Below are positions 1-9,314 of a stretch of 64,000 nt of DNA, piece after piece; positions within the stretch are counted from its first letter, which is position 1, and every line of letters starts with the position of its first letter. A model generated the notes under the pieces. It ran no database searches and was not told where the DNA came from. It saw nothing but the letters and a program-made list of their open reading frames with translations. Origin of the DNA: Linnemannia schmuckeri (lineage: Eukaryota > Mortierellomycota > Mortierellomycetes > Mortierellales > Mortierellaceae). The stretch spans positions 2,914,001 to 2,978,000 of the forward strand of contig JANATG010000001.1 of assembly GCA_029449235.1 (NCBI GenBank). The letters are read 5' to 3'. The position numbers were made by a program, and so were the translations under genes.

Positions 1-823
1 TGCAATGACAGGGCTCGTCCTACAGTCAATAGTAGTCATAAGTAAGTGCTCCAAAGGTGTTTTTCACAGGCGTTGTTCTGTTCAAATTACTTTTTTATCA
101 AGTTGAGAGGAGGATGAGAGAGGTTCACCAGGTTGGAGAATCTTGATGCCGAATAGATGTGTTTTGATTTGCATGTGGCAGTCCCTCCAATGATGAAGGA
201 GAAAAGCTTTTCCAGACAAACGAAAGACTTTTTTTTTTTACCCCGCTCATGATGATAGGAGAGGAGGTCGAAAAGGACAGCTTGAAGTGTTTGCTAATTT
301 TGTTTCTAAAAAGGGTTTGCGAGACCCGACAACGAGCTTTTCTTCAATCAAAGATGAAAGAAGGTTTCAAGTTAAAAGAAAAGTAAAGAATGGTTCAGGA
401 AAAAAGTAGGGTCGGTGCACAGTGTGCCTGTAACACAGTGCACACCTGTGATAAGCCCCTTTTTGCCGGTAACGTCCAATTTTGGACGATGCGATGTGAG
501 ACTTTTTTTTTCGTATTTACGATTTTCATCGGAAGAGGACGGTCGGGGTGTGCGACAGACAAGGCCGATTCTACCGGGGTTCGAATCTCAGGGGAGCACA
601 AATGAAGAATTTTTTTCTTTAGCAGTGCACCTTGTATTGGGCTTGGCCCAATCTTTCATTTAAAAACCAGGTATCATCATTCCTCACTTTTTCATTTTTT
701 TTTTTCACCAACTTCTTTCCTCTCACTTCAACAACAACAACAATAACAACAACAACAACAACAACAACAACAACTGCATACTCACGCAACCACCACACAC
801 ACATACATACAAAGATAATAGCA
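1..823. other. Spacer at left edge and leader of first gene
   Basis: I see no gene here. A GGTTCGAATC-like element near 578-590 resembles a Pol III B box, but no complete tRNA folds around it. From about 690 the + strand becomes pyrimidine-rich and then runs into a CAA-type trinucleotide repeat before the start codon at 824, typical of an unstructured fungal leader. Confidence 0.6.
729..773 (+). repeat. (CAA)n-type trinucleotide repeat in leader
   Basis: About fifteen units of CAA/TAA type, nearly perfect, ending about 50 nt before the ATG at 824. It probably lies in the 5' untranslated region. The open frame upstream would read it as poly-Thr, but that extension has no other protein-like character. 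Confidence 0.8.
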
Positions 824-1666
824 ATGCTCAGCTATACAATGTACACAACCATCGACCCCACAACGGTCTCTCCCATGGTCAACGTCGAAGAACGAGGCCG
901 TCGTCTCCATACCTCCAACAACGTCACCTCCTCCTCACCCTCATCCTCAACCTACGCCTCAGACGAAGAAGACGACCATATCGAGCCTCTTAAATCCAAT
1001 AGCCGCCGCAACTCCATCCTCAACTTTTGCTATGGCCTCCCATCAAACTCCAACTCTCGATCCAACTCTCGAACCCGCTCTCGGTCCAGATCTCGTCCCA
1101 ACATCAAGGTCCAGGATGCCCCCGATGCCGCCGCTGTACTTTATTCGTTGGCTACAAGGGCTCCAATTACACCTTCGTCACCCAAGCAGAGTACCAACAA
1201 CTCTCGTCGCTCCTCAGTGGAGTTGAGGGAAGAGTATGCTGAGCTCCTAGAGGAACGGTCTCGTCCTTCGTCTCGTGTCAACTCTCGTGCGAACAGCCGT
1301 AGCAACAGCCGTATCAGGGAACCACACCACTCTCACTCGCGCGACCACGACAACATTCACCTCACCATCAACCATCTCAACTTCAAGGACGTCAACAAGA
1401 AGGAAAAGGACCACTGTGGAAGCGACTGTGCCACCTGCACGAACTGCAACACCATCAAGGATACTGTCCTAGAACTCGACGAGTCCAACACCCCAAGCAA
1501 GATCCAGAAGCCTCGTCGCAAGTCTCACGAGGTCACAGGACCTTATGATGCAGCAGTTGAAAGTAGCGAGGAGGAGTCCCAGAATGTCGATAATATTGTT
1601 CCTTCTGTTCCTGCGGATAGCATTGAGCGCAAGCTGGGCTTCGATATGAGCCTCCTGTCCTTCTAA
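824..1666 (+). CDS. Ser/Arg-rich protein of unknown function
   Basis: A single exon codes for about 280 residues. The frame is open further upstream to 632, but that stretch only reads a pyrimidine tract and the CAA repeat, so I chose the ATG at 824. The protein is low-complexity: a Ser-rich N terminus with an acidic patch, then two RS/NS dipeptide blocks (roughly residues 75-95 and 145-170). Near residue 200 is a compact Cys cluster, C-x3-C-x2-C-x2-C, that could bind metal. It ends in LGFDMSLLSF. That tail and an RRKS..TGPY segment weakly echo the protein at 6661-7149 (RKSS.MTGEY; LGLEKPLLAL), so the two may be distant relatives. I do not recognise a function. An AATAAA-like signal lies about 90 nt after the stop. 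Confidence 0.75.
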   Translation: MLSYTMYTTIDPTTVSPMVNVEERGRRLHTSNNVTSSSPSSSTYASDEEDDHIEPLKSNSRRNSILNFCYGLPSNSNSRSNSRTRSRSRSRPNIKVQDAPDAAAVLYSLATRAPITPSSPKQSTNNSRRSSVELREEYAELLEERSRPSSRVNSRANSRSNSRIREPHHSHSRDHDNIHLTINHLNFKDVNKKEKDHCGSDCATCTNCNTIKDTVLELDESNTPSKIQKPRRKSHEVTGPYDAAVESSEEESQNVDNIVPSVPADSIERKLGFDMSLLSF

Positions 1667-1821
1667 ACGACATATCCATCATACTCCTCACTCATTCATT
1701 CCTCCTTTTTTTTGTTACCCCCCATCCCAAACATGTAAAACACCTAATATACCAAACAATAAAACGATTATATGCATCTCAAGCACTTTAATAACTATGC
1801 TCCTTTTCTACATGCATTCTT

Positions 1822-3290
1822 TTACACTGAAGAATACTTGCTCTCGTAGGCAATGGTATTGTGAAGCTCTCCAATAGTCTCAATCTCACAGACGACATGA
1901 TCGCCATGCTGCAAGTAAACGGGTGGGTCCCGCTTAAACCCCACTCCTTCGGGTGTACCCGTCAGAATCACATCCCCAGGCATCAGTGTCGTCGATTGAC
2001 TCAAAAAGGCAATCTACTCATGTATGCATGAATGGTTATGCAAAATGCAAGGAAAATAGATATGTTTAGGATTTCTAATAACCATTCCTCCTCCCATGCA
2101 AGACACATACATGTACCCACACATATGTTCATAACCAGACCCATTTCCAAATTTGACTGGAGAATTTTCAACAAAAAGAGAAAGGAAAGGAGAGAGTCGC
2201 CTTACCAAACGAGGAACATTAAAGATCATATCCGAGGTAGAAGAATCCTGCATGAGTTTGCCGTTCAAGTGGGTCCTGATACGAAGTTGGTTAGGGTCCT
2301 TGATCAAGTCCTTGGAAACCAGACACGGTCCCAGGGGGGCAAAGGTATCGAATGATTTACTGAAGCACCACTGTCCTGATCCAAGGTTGTTCCCTTGCCA
2401 CTTGCGTGTACTAATGTCGTTTCCCACCGTGTATCCTAGGAGAAGTTGACAAATGAGGGCATGAAAAGGTGTGAATCGCTTGAACTGGAACATATAAGCA
2501 AGCACTCGCTCAAGTGGCAACAAAATGCGGGGAATGTACTCAACAGAAAACAAATAACAGAAAAGAAATGACACTTACCGAGAACATAATCAAGGGCATG
2601 CTCCTCTTTGACGCTCTTGCACTTCTTGCCAATGACAACAGCAAGCTCACACTCATAGTCAGCCTGGTTATTCTCAGCGATCGAAGGGATAACCACAGGC
2701 TTAAAGGGATCCTGGAGAGACGTTGCAGGCTTCATAAAGAGGATAGGGTTCTTGGGGATAGGCATTTTGGTTTCCTCAGCATGCTTGGCGTAATTGAGTC
2801 CGATACAGCGAAAGACAGGGACATAGGCAAGTGGAGAGAGCAGTTTGGCAACAGGGACGACGGTCTCGGTGACAGAGGATGCTGTGGGTGAATAGATATC
2901 GCCGGTGATGACTTTGGCGGTAAGGGAGGTTTGGTCTCCGGCGGAGGACTTTAGATTGGCGACTGCCTTTGGCCAGACCAGGGGGGACTGTGGTTCGCCT
3001 GTGTAGACTTTTCCGTCATTGCCTAGGAACCTGTAAAGGAATCAGGGAGGACGCGTTAGCGTGCTAAGATAGTGAAAAGGGGGGGAAAAAAAACAAACAA
3101 CGCCTTCTTTTTACCTGATGAGACGCGTCCAGGGGCGCTGTTTTCATTCCGTGAGAAAAGAGAAGAGATGTGAGTTGTATGCAGGAGACGAGACAGTGAA
3201 TGTGTGCAATGGCAATGCAGTGATTGCCCTGGTTCCACTAGATCGTTTCCTTGTTGTTGTTCCTACCATTGCTTGCAAAGAAGGGCGCAT
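1822..3290 (-). CDS. Fumarylacetoacetate hydrolase-fold protein (FAHD1/FAHD2-like)
   Basis: Predicted exons on the minus strand are 3267-3290, 3115-3137, 2579-3030, 2206-2435 and 1822-2013, giving about 306 residues, the usual length for single-domain FAH proteins. Phases agree at every junction. Family landmarks are RCIGLNYAKHAEE followed by KMP.NP.LFMKP, ECELAVVIGK (metal-ligand acidic residues), YTVGNDIS.R..Q, and near the C terminus LMPGDVILTGTPEGVG. Family members act as acylpyruvate hydrolases or oxaloacetate tautomerases, often in mitochondria; the exact substrate cannot be read from the sequence. The 3' four exons are solid. The first exon of 8 codons is a guess: it was picked because a GTAGG donor and AACAG acceptor restore the frame into PWTRLIRFLG, the normal N terminus of the family. 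Confidence 0.85.
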
Positions 3291-4039
3291 GTCGTTGCTA
3301 CTGTTGGTGGTGGTGGTGGTGGTGTTGTGGGAAGAAGCGTAATGAACCCGAAGGCCCTCTATGAGTCTTTTTTCTTTTCGGTTCTCACGACCCTGTGACT
3401 GCCGTGATCTCCCCACCGTCTCTATGCTCTCTATCCCCATGCTGACATCCAATGTGCAAAAATCGCCATATGTGAACATCGAAGAAAAGAAATAGTAAGC
3501 ACAACGCGCAGTGAAAAACGAGCGACGGCAAGGCATGGGTACGCTCATTCTTCAAATACCACGATCAGTTGATCTCGTATCGAACAACAGCTGGACACAC
3601 TCTTTACAACTCTGTAAAAACGAAGAGTTTCTCTTCTAGAATGTTTAAAATTTCTTATTGCGGAAGCGACCGATCCACAATCAACGACACGTTCGTGAGT
3701 AGTGAGTAGTGAGTAGTGAGTAGTAATACTTCCTCGTGTGAACAGGCGAGAGAAGAACCGGTGGCAACTGACAATGGCCAACTGGATCCTCAAAAATTCC
3801 TCTTTCATCCTTTAAGCACAAGGTGTAGTTGGCAGCAGGATACATACCGAATAATAGGGAACGATTTGCATGCCGTTGTGTTATTCGTTGGAAGCAACCG
3901 ACGATAAATAATAGCGCTCTTTTCCTTCCTTCGTTTTGTCTTGCATGTCAGGATTGTATGCAAGTTTGCCCCCGATTCGTCCACTTTCCCCTTCCTTCAG
4001 ATGCACACCATTGATTTCTCCAAGACCCCAAGGAGTACC
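3291..4039. other. Spacer between FAH gene and SR-type pseudogene
   Basis: No gene seen. It holds a GGT trinucleotide run (about 3306-3325) and a short tandem repeat of GTGAGTA units at 3694-3723. It should contain the FAH promoter and whatever remains of the promoter of the pseudogene at 4040. Confidence 0.5.
3694..3723. repeat. Short tandem repeat, 7-nt unit, about four copies
   Basis: The unit GTGAGTA repeats about four times without interruption. No gene context explains it; it is probably a slippage-prone microsatellite. Confidence 0.8.
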
Positions 4040-4714
4040 ATGGCTCACAATCTGAATTCTCCTCTTCCATCACCTCCTTCTTCCATCCCTCTTATTCGCT
4101 TTGCTCTAGATGAGGACCAGGCCCTTACTTGAGGACGCGATCGTAGCTACCACCTACAACCCCATCCTCCTCAAGCCCCTACAATCAGCCCCTTTGACTT
4201 CGAACAGTCAGAGCCCAAATTCAACAAGCTAAGCAAGACTGGTACGAATGACTCGACCCAGTCAAAGTCGGCCAATAGCCGCAGCAGCTCCTTTGCTGCG
4301 TTGGCAGACCGTCTCAGGTCATGGTCCGTGAATCGAGCCATGTTCTCTGTAATGTCCCCTGAGACCGAGGGCGGTAGTTGTCCTCCTACCGTCGATCGAG
4401 GTCACACTACCACCTCCGCGTCCTCTTTCTTTCCTTCGTCTCCTTCCTTCTCGTCTTCCTCCTCAGGTGATCACCACCATCGTGACATATCAATTTTCAG
4501 ATATTCTAGTCGTAAACCCATAACAGAGTACGTTGGGGCCTGTGTCGAGGTGGCCAGAGTCCAGAACCTGTTCATGGAGAAGTTGCGAGAAGAATAGAAA
4601 CGAAAACACATCACCAACAATGTCGACGGGTTGCCCCTTCCTTCACTGCCTATCCGTCGCCAAGCAAGTATTACTCATATCCTCGGCATAGACAAGCCTT
4701 TGCTATCGCGCTGA
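4040..4714 (+). pseudogene. Pseudogene copy of the SR-rich gene at 6661
   Basis: One continuous reading frame from the ATG at 4040 to the TGA at 4712-4714 aligns to the 162-residue protein at 6661-7149: GRDRSYH with GRDHTAH, SSSFAALADRLRS with RSSLAAFAERLRS, NLFMEKLREE with TIFMEKLRKE, KHITNNVDGLP with KHITHNADGIP, and ITHILGIDKPLL with LSQILGLEKPLL. Two in-frame stops break it: TGA at 4130-4132 just before GRDRSY, and TAG at 4595-4597 in place of the codon after MEKLREE. There is no frameshift, so decay is recent or the frame was kept by readthrough. The RS repeat core has drifted, and the middle carries extra Ser/Pro-rich sequence not in the intact copy. Confidence 0.85.
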
Positions 4715-5117
4715 GAATGAAGTAGTCCAAAACCACCGGGTCTTACCCTGCCTTTTCCTTACTTTTCTTGTTTCCCCCGGATCTATCCTCTCACCCAGGC
4801 CATCTCACATAAATGCACGCATCCCTGCACCACTTAGTTCCTTTGTTTATTGAATACGCTGCCCATAGCTTATTTTTCGGTCGGTTGACCATTGCAAGCC
4901 ATGGCGGACCAATCAGACTCCGAATAAAATGCTCTGACCGTCAATATTTATGCCCGATACTTGCATTAGTTTGTTGACATGGTATACATGGCGAGGTACT
5001 CTTTTTGGAGAAAGCAGAGGTGAATGCATTTTTTTGTTACTCCCGATCTTCAATGCCCGCATTGACATTATGCAACTGTCCCTCGGCCTCCTCTCTCTTC
5101 CCAAACTTCATTCTCCA

Positions 5118-5120
<3 letters not shown>

Positions 5121-5168
<48 letters not shown>
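5121..5168. repeat. 48-nt poly-T homopolymer
   Basis: An uninterrupted run of T. Long homopolymers recur in this window, for example A-runs at 33967-33992 and 45298-45326. Length here may be affected by sequencing error. Confidence 0.95.
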
Positions 5169-6515
5169 CAAATACGGACATGCGACACAAAGCCGATACA
5201 GCCCATGGGTTGAAGACTCGAAAAAGGAATTTTTGAACCTCCCCCCTCCCCATTCACGATCTCGGAAAGGATTCTCCTTGTAAAGGACACCACACCACCA
5301 TTTTTTCACCCACTTTGCAGCAACTGGGAGAACCGAAACATGATCAACAAAACATCAAAAAAACTAGTGGTGCAACCCTGCTTGTCTGTCCGTTAGCCTG
5401 CTCGCCTGTCCATCAGCCTGCTTTGACCCTGCCTACTCCACAAGTGGCAGTGATTCATTGCAGTTCATACAACGAACGAAGAAAGTCTCTGTTTTGACGT
5501 GGATGCCACAAATTCGCAAAAGATAAAACAAAATAAAAAAAAAAAAAAAAAAACTGCGGCTCCTTATCACCCTCACCTCCACAACAGCCCGCTTGTCTGA
5601 GTAATTAGCGTTGATGCAAAAATAAAGACAGAAAATAGCCTCTACCTTTCTACACTAAATTTCTTGAAATGGACAGAAAAGGGAAAAATGCTTAATCATG
5701 TTAAGGCCACTTGCCTGGTCTCCTGTCATGCTCTTGTTCGTTGTGCTCACGATGACAAACGATCGAATCTCATTGTCCATTCACCCACTCTTCCCTTGGG
5801 TGAGTTTTGCGTAAGAGTGAAAGAGATACCAAGGAGCGAACAGCCCCGGACACACCGGATAACAACAGGACGAAAATACATTTCTTTTTTAAGATGGGTG
5901 AGTTTTGCTTGGGGAAGCAAAACAAGACAAAAGAAAATGGATAGAAAAGGATGTGTCACTCTCCTGTCAAAACACGTCTGAGAATGAATGCATTTCTGAG
6001 AAAAAGCAAGAAAGGCAAAAAAAAAAGCGACACACTTTGTATGACATGCAATCCCCAGTAACAAACAATAACAGTGCGTTGTGTTGTTTGTACTGCGAGA
6101 AGAAGAAGGTAGAGAATCGAGTTTTACCACATGTGGTCGCTTCTTGACCTTTCAGAGGGCGGGATATCAGGTGACTCGGATGCAGGCGTTGCCTTATGAC
6201 TTCAATGTCTCGGATTAAGGTTACCGTGTCCCAAAAAGGCAAGCAATTTTTCTTCTTTCTTTCCTTTCTTTTTGCATGAATGGAAAATGGATTATTCAAT
6301 CCCGATAAAATACGATACGATACCGAGAATACAGCCTGCTACACCCTTTCCAAGGAAACCGGGGCTAAGACAGCGAATTGTTCGGCCTGACTGTTGACTC
6401 TTCCATTTACTTCCAGATCATTCAAGCTTCTTTTATTTTTATATTTTTAGCTCGTCATCATTCTGGACTTTCGGTACACTTATCCTTGCGCCCCCCACAA
6501 TCACTCTTCAACAAC

Positions 6516-6523
6516 TATAAAAA
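6516..6523 (+). promoter_or_regulatory. TATA box candidate (TATAAAAA)
   Basis: A canonical TATAAAAA lies 145 nt upstream of the ATG at 6661 and is followed by a pyrimidine stretch and an A/C-rich leader. The position suits a fungal core promoter of a strongly expressed gene, which fits the biased codon use downstream. Confidence 0.55.
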
Positions 6524-6660
6524 CCCTCCCTCCCCTCAATTTTTTTTATTCCTCATCACACTCAACAACCAACCAAACCAAGCCAACTTTAGCATCAACA
6601 GCTACACACACAACTACAACCACAACAACCAAACCAATCCAAACAACAACAACTCAAGCC

Positions 6661-7149
6661 ATGACCCAGTCTATCCAGAACACCACCGCCCCCTCCATTC
6701 AGTTCCCCCAGGAGGAGACCACCGAGCGCGGTCGCGACCACACTGCCCACCCCATCTCTGCTGCCCCCGCCGCCATCCCTCTGACCAAGACCGAGACCAC
6801 CGACTCGACCAAGAGCCGTCGCTCCTCCCTCGCCGCCTTTGCTGAGCGTCTTCGCTCCCGCTCCCGTTCCAAGTCCCGCTCTCGCTCTCAGCGCAACAGC
6901 ATCGACGGTGACGAGATCCCCGAGGAGTTTGAGTACTCGACCCGCAAGTCGTCCGACATGACCGGCGAGTACGGCGAGATCATCCGCGCTCAGACCATCT
7001 TCATGGAGAAGTTGCGCAAGGAGCAGGCCGAGAAGCACATCACCCACAACGCTGACGGCATCCCCATTCCTCCTCCTGTCAATCACCAGCGTCGCCGATC
7101 CAGTTTGTCACAGATCCTCGGATTGGAGAAGCCTCTTTTGGCCCTCTAA
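6661..7149 (+). CDS. Small Ser/Arg-rich protein, probably highly expressed
   Basis: A single exon of 162 residues. It starts at an ATG in a good fungal context (AAGCCATGAC) and ends in LGLEKPLLAL. A Thr/Pro-rich N terminus leads to RSSLAAFAERL (about residues 55-65), then an RSRSRSKSRSRS tract, then a predicted helical segment (EIIRAQTIFMEKLRKEQAEKH) and a short basic tail RRRSSLSQIL with phosphorylation-type sites. Codon use is strongly biased to C-ending codons (ACC, CGC, GCC, AAG), unlike the F-box genes of this window and typical of highly expressed genes. A TATA box lies upstream. A broken paralogue sits at 4040-4714. I know no characterised homologue. The RS tract is not enough to call it a splicing factor: no RNA-recognition motif is present. 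Confidence 0.85.
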   Translation: MTQSIQNTTAPSIQFPQEETTERGRDHTAHPISAAPAAIPLTKTETTDSTKSRRSSLAAFAERLRSRSRSKSRSRSQRNSIDGDEIPEEFEYSTRKSSDMTGEYGEIIRAQTIFMEKLRKEQAEKHITHNADGIPIPPPVNHQRRRSSLSQILGLEKPLLAL

Positions 7150-8014
7150 CTCTCCCCCTCTCATTGACACCCTACTCTTGCACTGGAGATGAACGACCAC
7201 GACGACGAGCGATGAAGGCGAGCTCAATGCATATACTTTCATATTACTCTACACATATCCATTTCACAAAAAAACTTATGTACATTAATTAATAATAAAT
7301 GTTTCTCGCAATCATTTAATACCATACTTTTTGAACCTTTGAACTTTTTGACCCTCTTGGTGGCCCTCATGTAAACGAAAATAACGACTTTAATGCGTGG
7401 AAACACACCAATCAAGCACGCAAGTCAAGAGGACCTTTCGATTAAACTAGCGCCTTAGGCTGAAAAGGAGTAGAGTGGAAGGAGAGAGTGTCGTTTTGTC
7501 AGAATTGAATCTGCGCCTTTTCACGCTTTGGGCGTATACCTTTGCCAAGTACAGATTCATGCTTGGACTTGAGAGAGAAGTAAAAAAAAGCACCGAATTG
7601 TTGGGGAGCGAGAGAGAGATGGAAAGAGAGAAGGAGAGAGAGGGAGCATTGTCCTACTAGTAGTCGTTGTTTGTATTTCGAAAGAACCAATGCCTTTTCG
7701 TTTGCCAGTTGGTTGCATATGCATTGCATGTGCATTAGTTTTTTCGGTCCACAAATCGTCCCAAAGAAGGTCTCCGACTCAGAATACAAACCTATTTCGC
7801 CAGAACTTTGTTCCTAGTGCGATCCTTGCATGGGTCAAAGAGTCAGTGAGTTAAAAGTATTATATTTGCATCCAAAATTTTTTCGGTGACGTATAAGTCA
7901 CGTTTTTTTCATTCGATTTCGGAAACACGATGTGGCAGCGAGGTTCGGACTAATCGATGTGCTCCCATCAAGGCCGTTCTCCCATCAACCAACCTCCCCC
8001 CTCAACAAGTAACC
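7150..8014. other. Spacer between SR-rich gene and NDUFB8
   Basis: It holds the 3' region of the upstream gene (several AATAAT/AATAAA-like elements near 7290), a GA-rich microsatellite at about 7605-7645, and the presumed NDUFB8 promoter. No gene seen. Confidence 0.5.
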
Positions 8015-8963
8015 ATGCTCCCTGCCGCCACACGTCCCCTCGCCAGGACGGCCACCTTGGCTGCTACCAGAGCCTCTGCCGCTCTCGCTAACCGCACCGC
8101 CACCCTCACCACTTCTGCCTCCTCTCTCCACAACAAGGCCGACCCCGCCATCCCCGGCGACCCCACTGGCTTCTTGCCAGGCGATAAGATCACCGGCGAG
8201 ACCCAGATCGGCTCCTACCCCAACTTGCCAATGTACAACCAGCAGTGGCGTGACGCCAACCCTTCGGCAGGATACTGGGATCGTCAGGATCGCCGCAACT
8301 TTGGTGAGACTGTACGTGTTCTCGACGTTTACATCAGATTCTGATCTGAATCAACTCCTCTGGATCGTTTTTTGGCGGCCTCCGACATGCAGGATTTCGG
8401 GAGCGGCAATGAAAGTGATACAGGATTATTGCCGCGGTATATATGCAGGAAACGGAGCAATTGATTCTCAATCTATTGCGGGCGATCTTTGCAGGCGATC
8501 TTTGCAGCAAACATCCTTGGGATAAATTATTAACGAAGGGAATTGTCCCTTACAGGACCGGAATCTCTCTACCGGATCTCGGATCAGTCTCCACGAATCA
8601 ATTGGATATGATCGTTCAAAAGAAGACGCCTCAGGAACAACATCTCAAAGCAAGATATTCGTCTAACGGCAATCACCCTACCCCTCCTGTCTGGATCGGA
8701 AAAATATACATCATTAGGTCCCTGAGGAGGATGAGGTGTTGAACATCTGGTCTCCCGATGTCTGGGCCTTCCCTGCCTCCCTCGGAGTCAAGCGTCTCTT
8801 GGCTGCTGCCGCCGCCTTCATCGGTTTCGGATACTTTCTCGTCCAGACCCAGCCCGAGCCCCACTTCGCCCGCCGCAACTACCCTCACGATGGACTCTTG
8901 GAGGCTTTGGGCGTTGATGCTTCGGATGAAGTCATGGTCGAGAAGAGAGGTGCACGCGCGTAA
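8015..8963 (+). CDS. NDUFB8: NADH:ubiquinone oxidoreductase (complex I) subunit NDUFB8/ASHI
   Basis: Two exons, 8015-8311 and 8718-8963, join in phase 0 to give 180 residues. The N terminus (about residues 1-45) is rich in Ala, Arg, Thr and Ser with no acidic residue, a mitochondrial presequence. Then come the family landmarks: YPNLPMYNQQWRD, YWD..DRRNFGE, and a segment (EEDEVLNIWSPD) that I recall from fungal ASHI subunits. A single membrane segment (about residues 117-137, LLAAAAAFIGFGYFL) precedes an intermembrane-space tail RRNYPHDGLLEALG. It is an accessory subunit of the membrane arm of complex I. Its presence indicates a fungus that kept complex I, unlike Saccharomyces. The 406-nt intron is much longer than others here. 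Confidence 0.85.
8481..8506. repeat. 13-bp perfect tandem duplication inside NDUFB8 intron
   Basis: The 13-mer GGCGATCTTTGCA occurs twice back to back, each copy followed by G. It creates two CAG trinucleotides that could act as decoy acceptors, but the true acceptor (TTAG at 8714-8717) is set by the reading frame. Confidence 0.8.
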
Positions 8964-9314
8964 AAAAAATTGGGAACAATTGAAAGAATCGTAGAATGAA
9001 TAAATATACACAAGTAACGACAAAATCACCATACAACGCATCAGTAACAACCAGGAAGCGATGCACATTATTAGAATTGGAGCACGGATCGTACAACCAC
9101 CATCAATCCTCAAACCAACAAACCAACAAAACATAAACGCAGCATCGTGCAAAGCGTCTGCTACAAATGCGCTTTTTTTTCATCATGAAGTGGAGCGCTA
9201 AATAAAAACAGAACACTCACATTTCGTGACAAAGAAATAGCCAACATTCTTTGTAGAGGCATGCCGCCTGTTGATCTTTGAACATAAGAACAAGAACAAA
9301 AAAAGGGAGAATGC
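8964..9314. other. Convergent 3' spacer
   Basis: The 3' ends of NDUFB8 (+) and the CCCH gene (-) face each other here. AATAAA-type A-rich elements occur on both strands (for example near 8999). Nothing else seen. Confidence 0.5.

Larger units (their letters stand above)
4715..6660. other. 1.9 kb spacer with homopolymers and a promoter
   Basis: No gene found on either strand. It holds a 48-nt poly-T run (5121-5168), a short poly-A run near 5536-5553, and short ORFs that are shadows of these tracts. The 3' end is the promoter and leader of the gene at 6661, with a TATA-like element at 6516 and an A/C-rich leader. Confidence 0.6.

Noticed and set aside
545..605. Pol III B-box-like GGTTCGAATC, possible tRNA
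   Set aside because: No acceptor stem partner, D arm or anticodon arm could be paired upstream, and the T stem itself has a mismatch.
632..823. N-terminal extension of the first gene
   Set aside because: It only reads a pyrimidine tract and the CAA repeat (Phe and Thr runs); the ATG at 824 is preferred.
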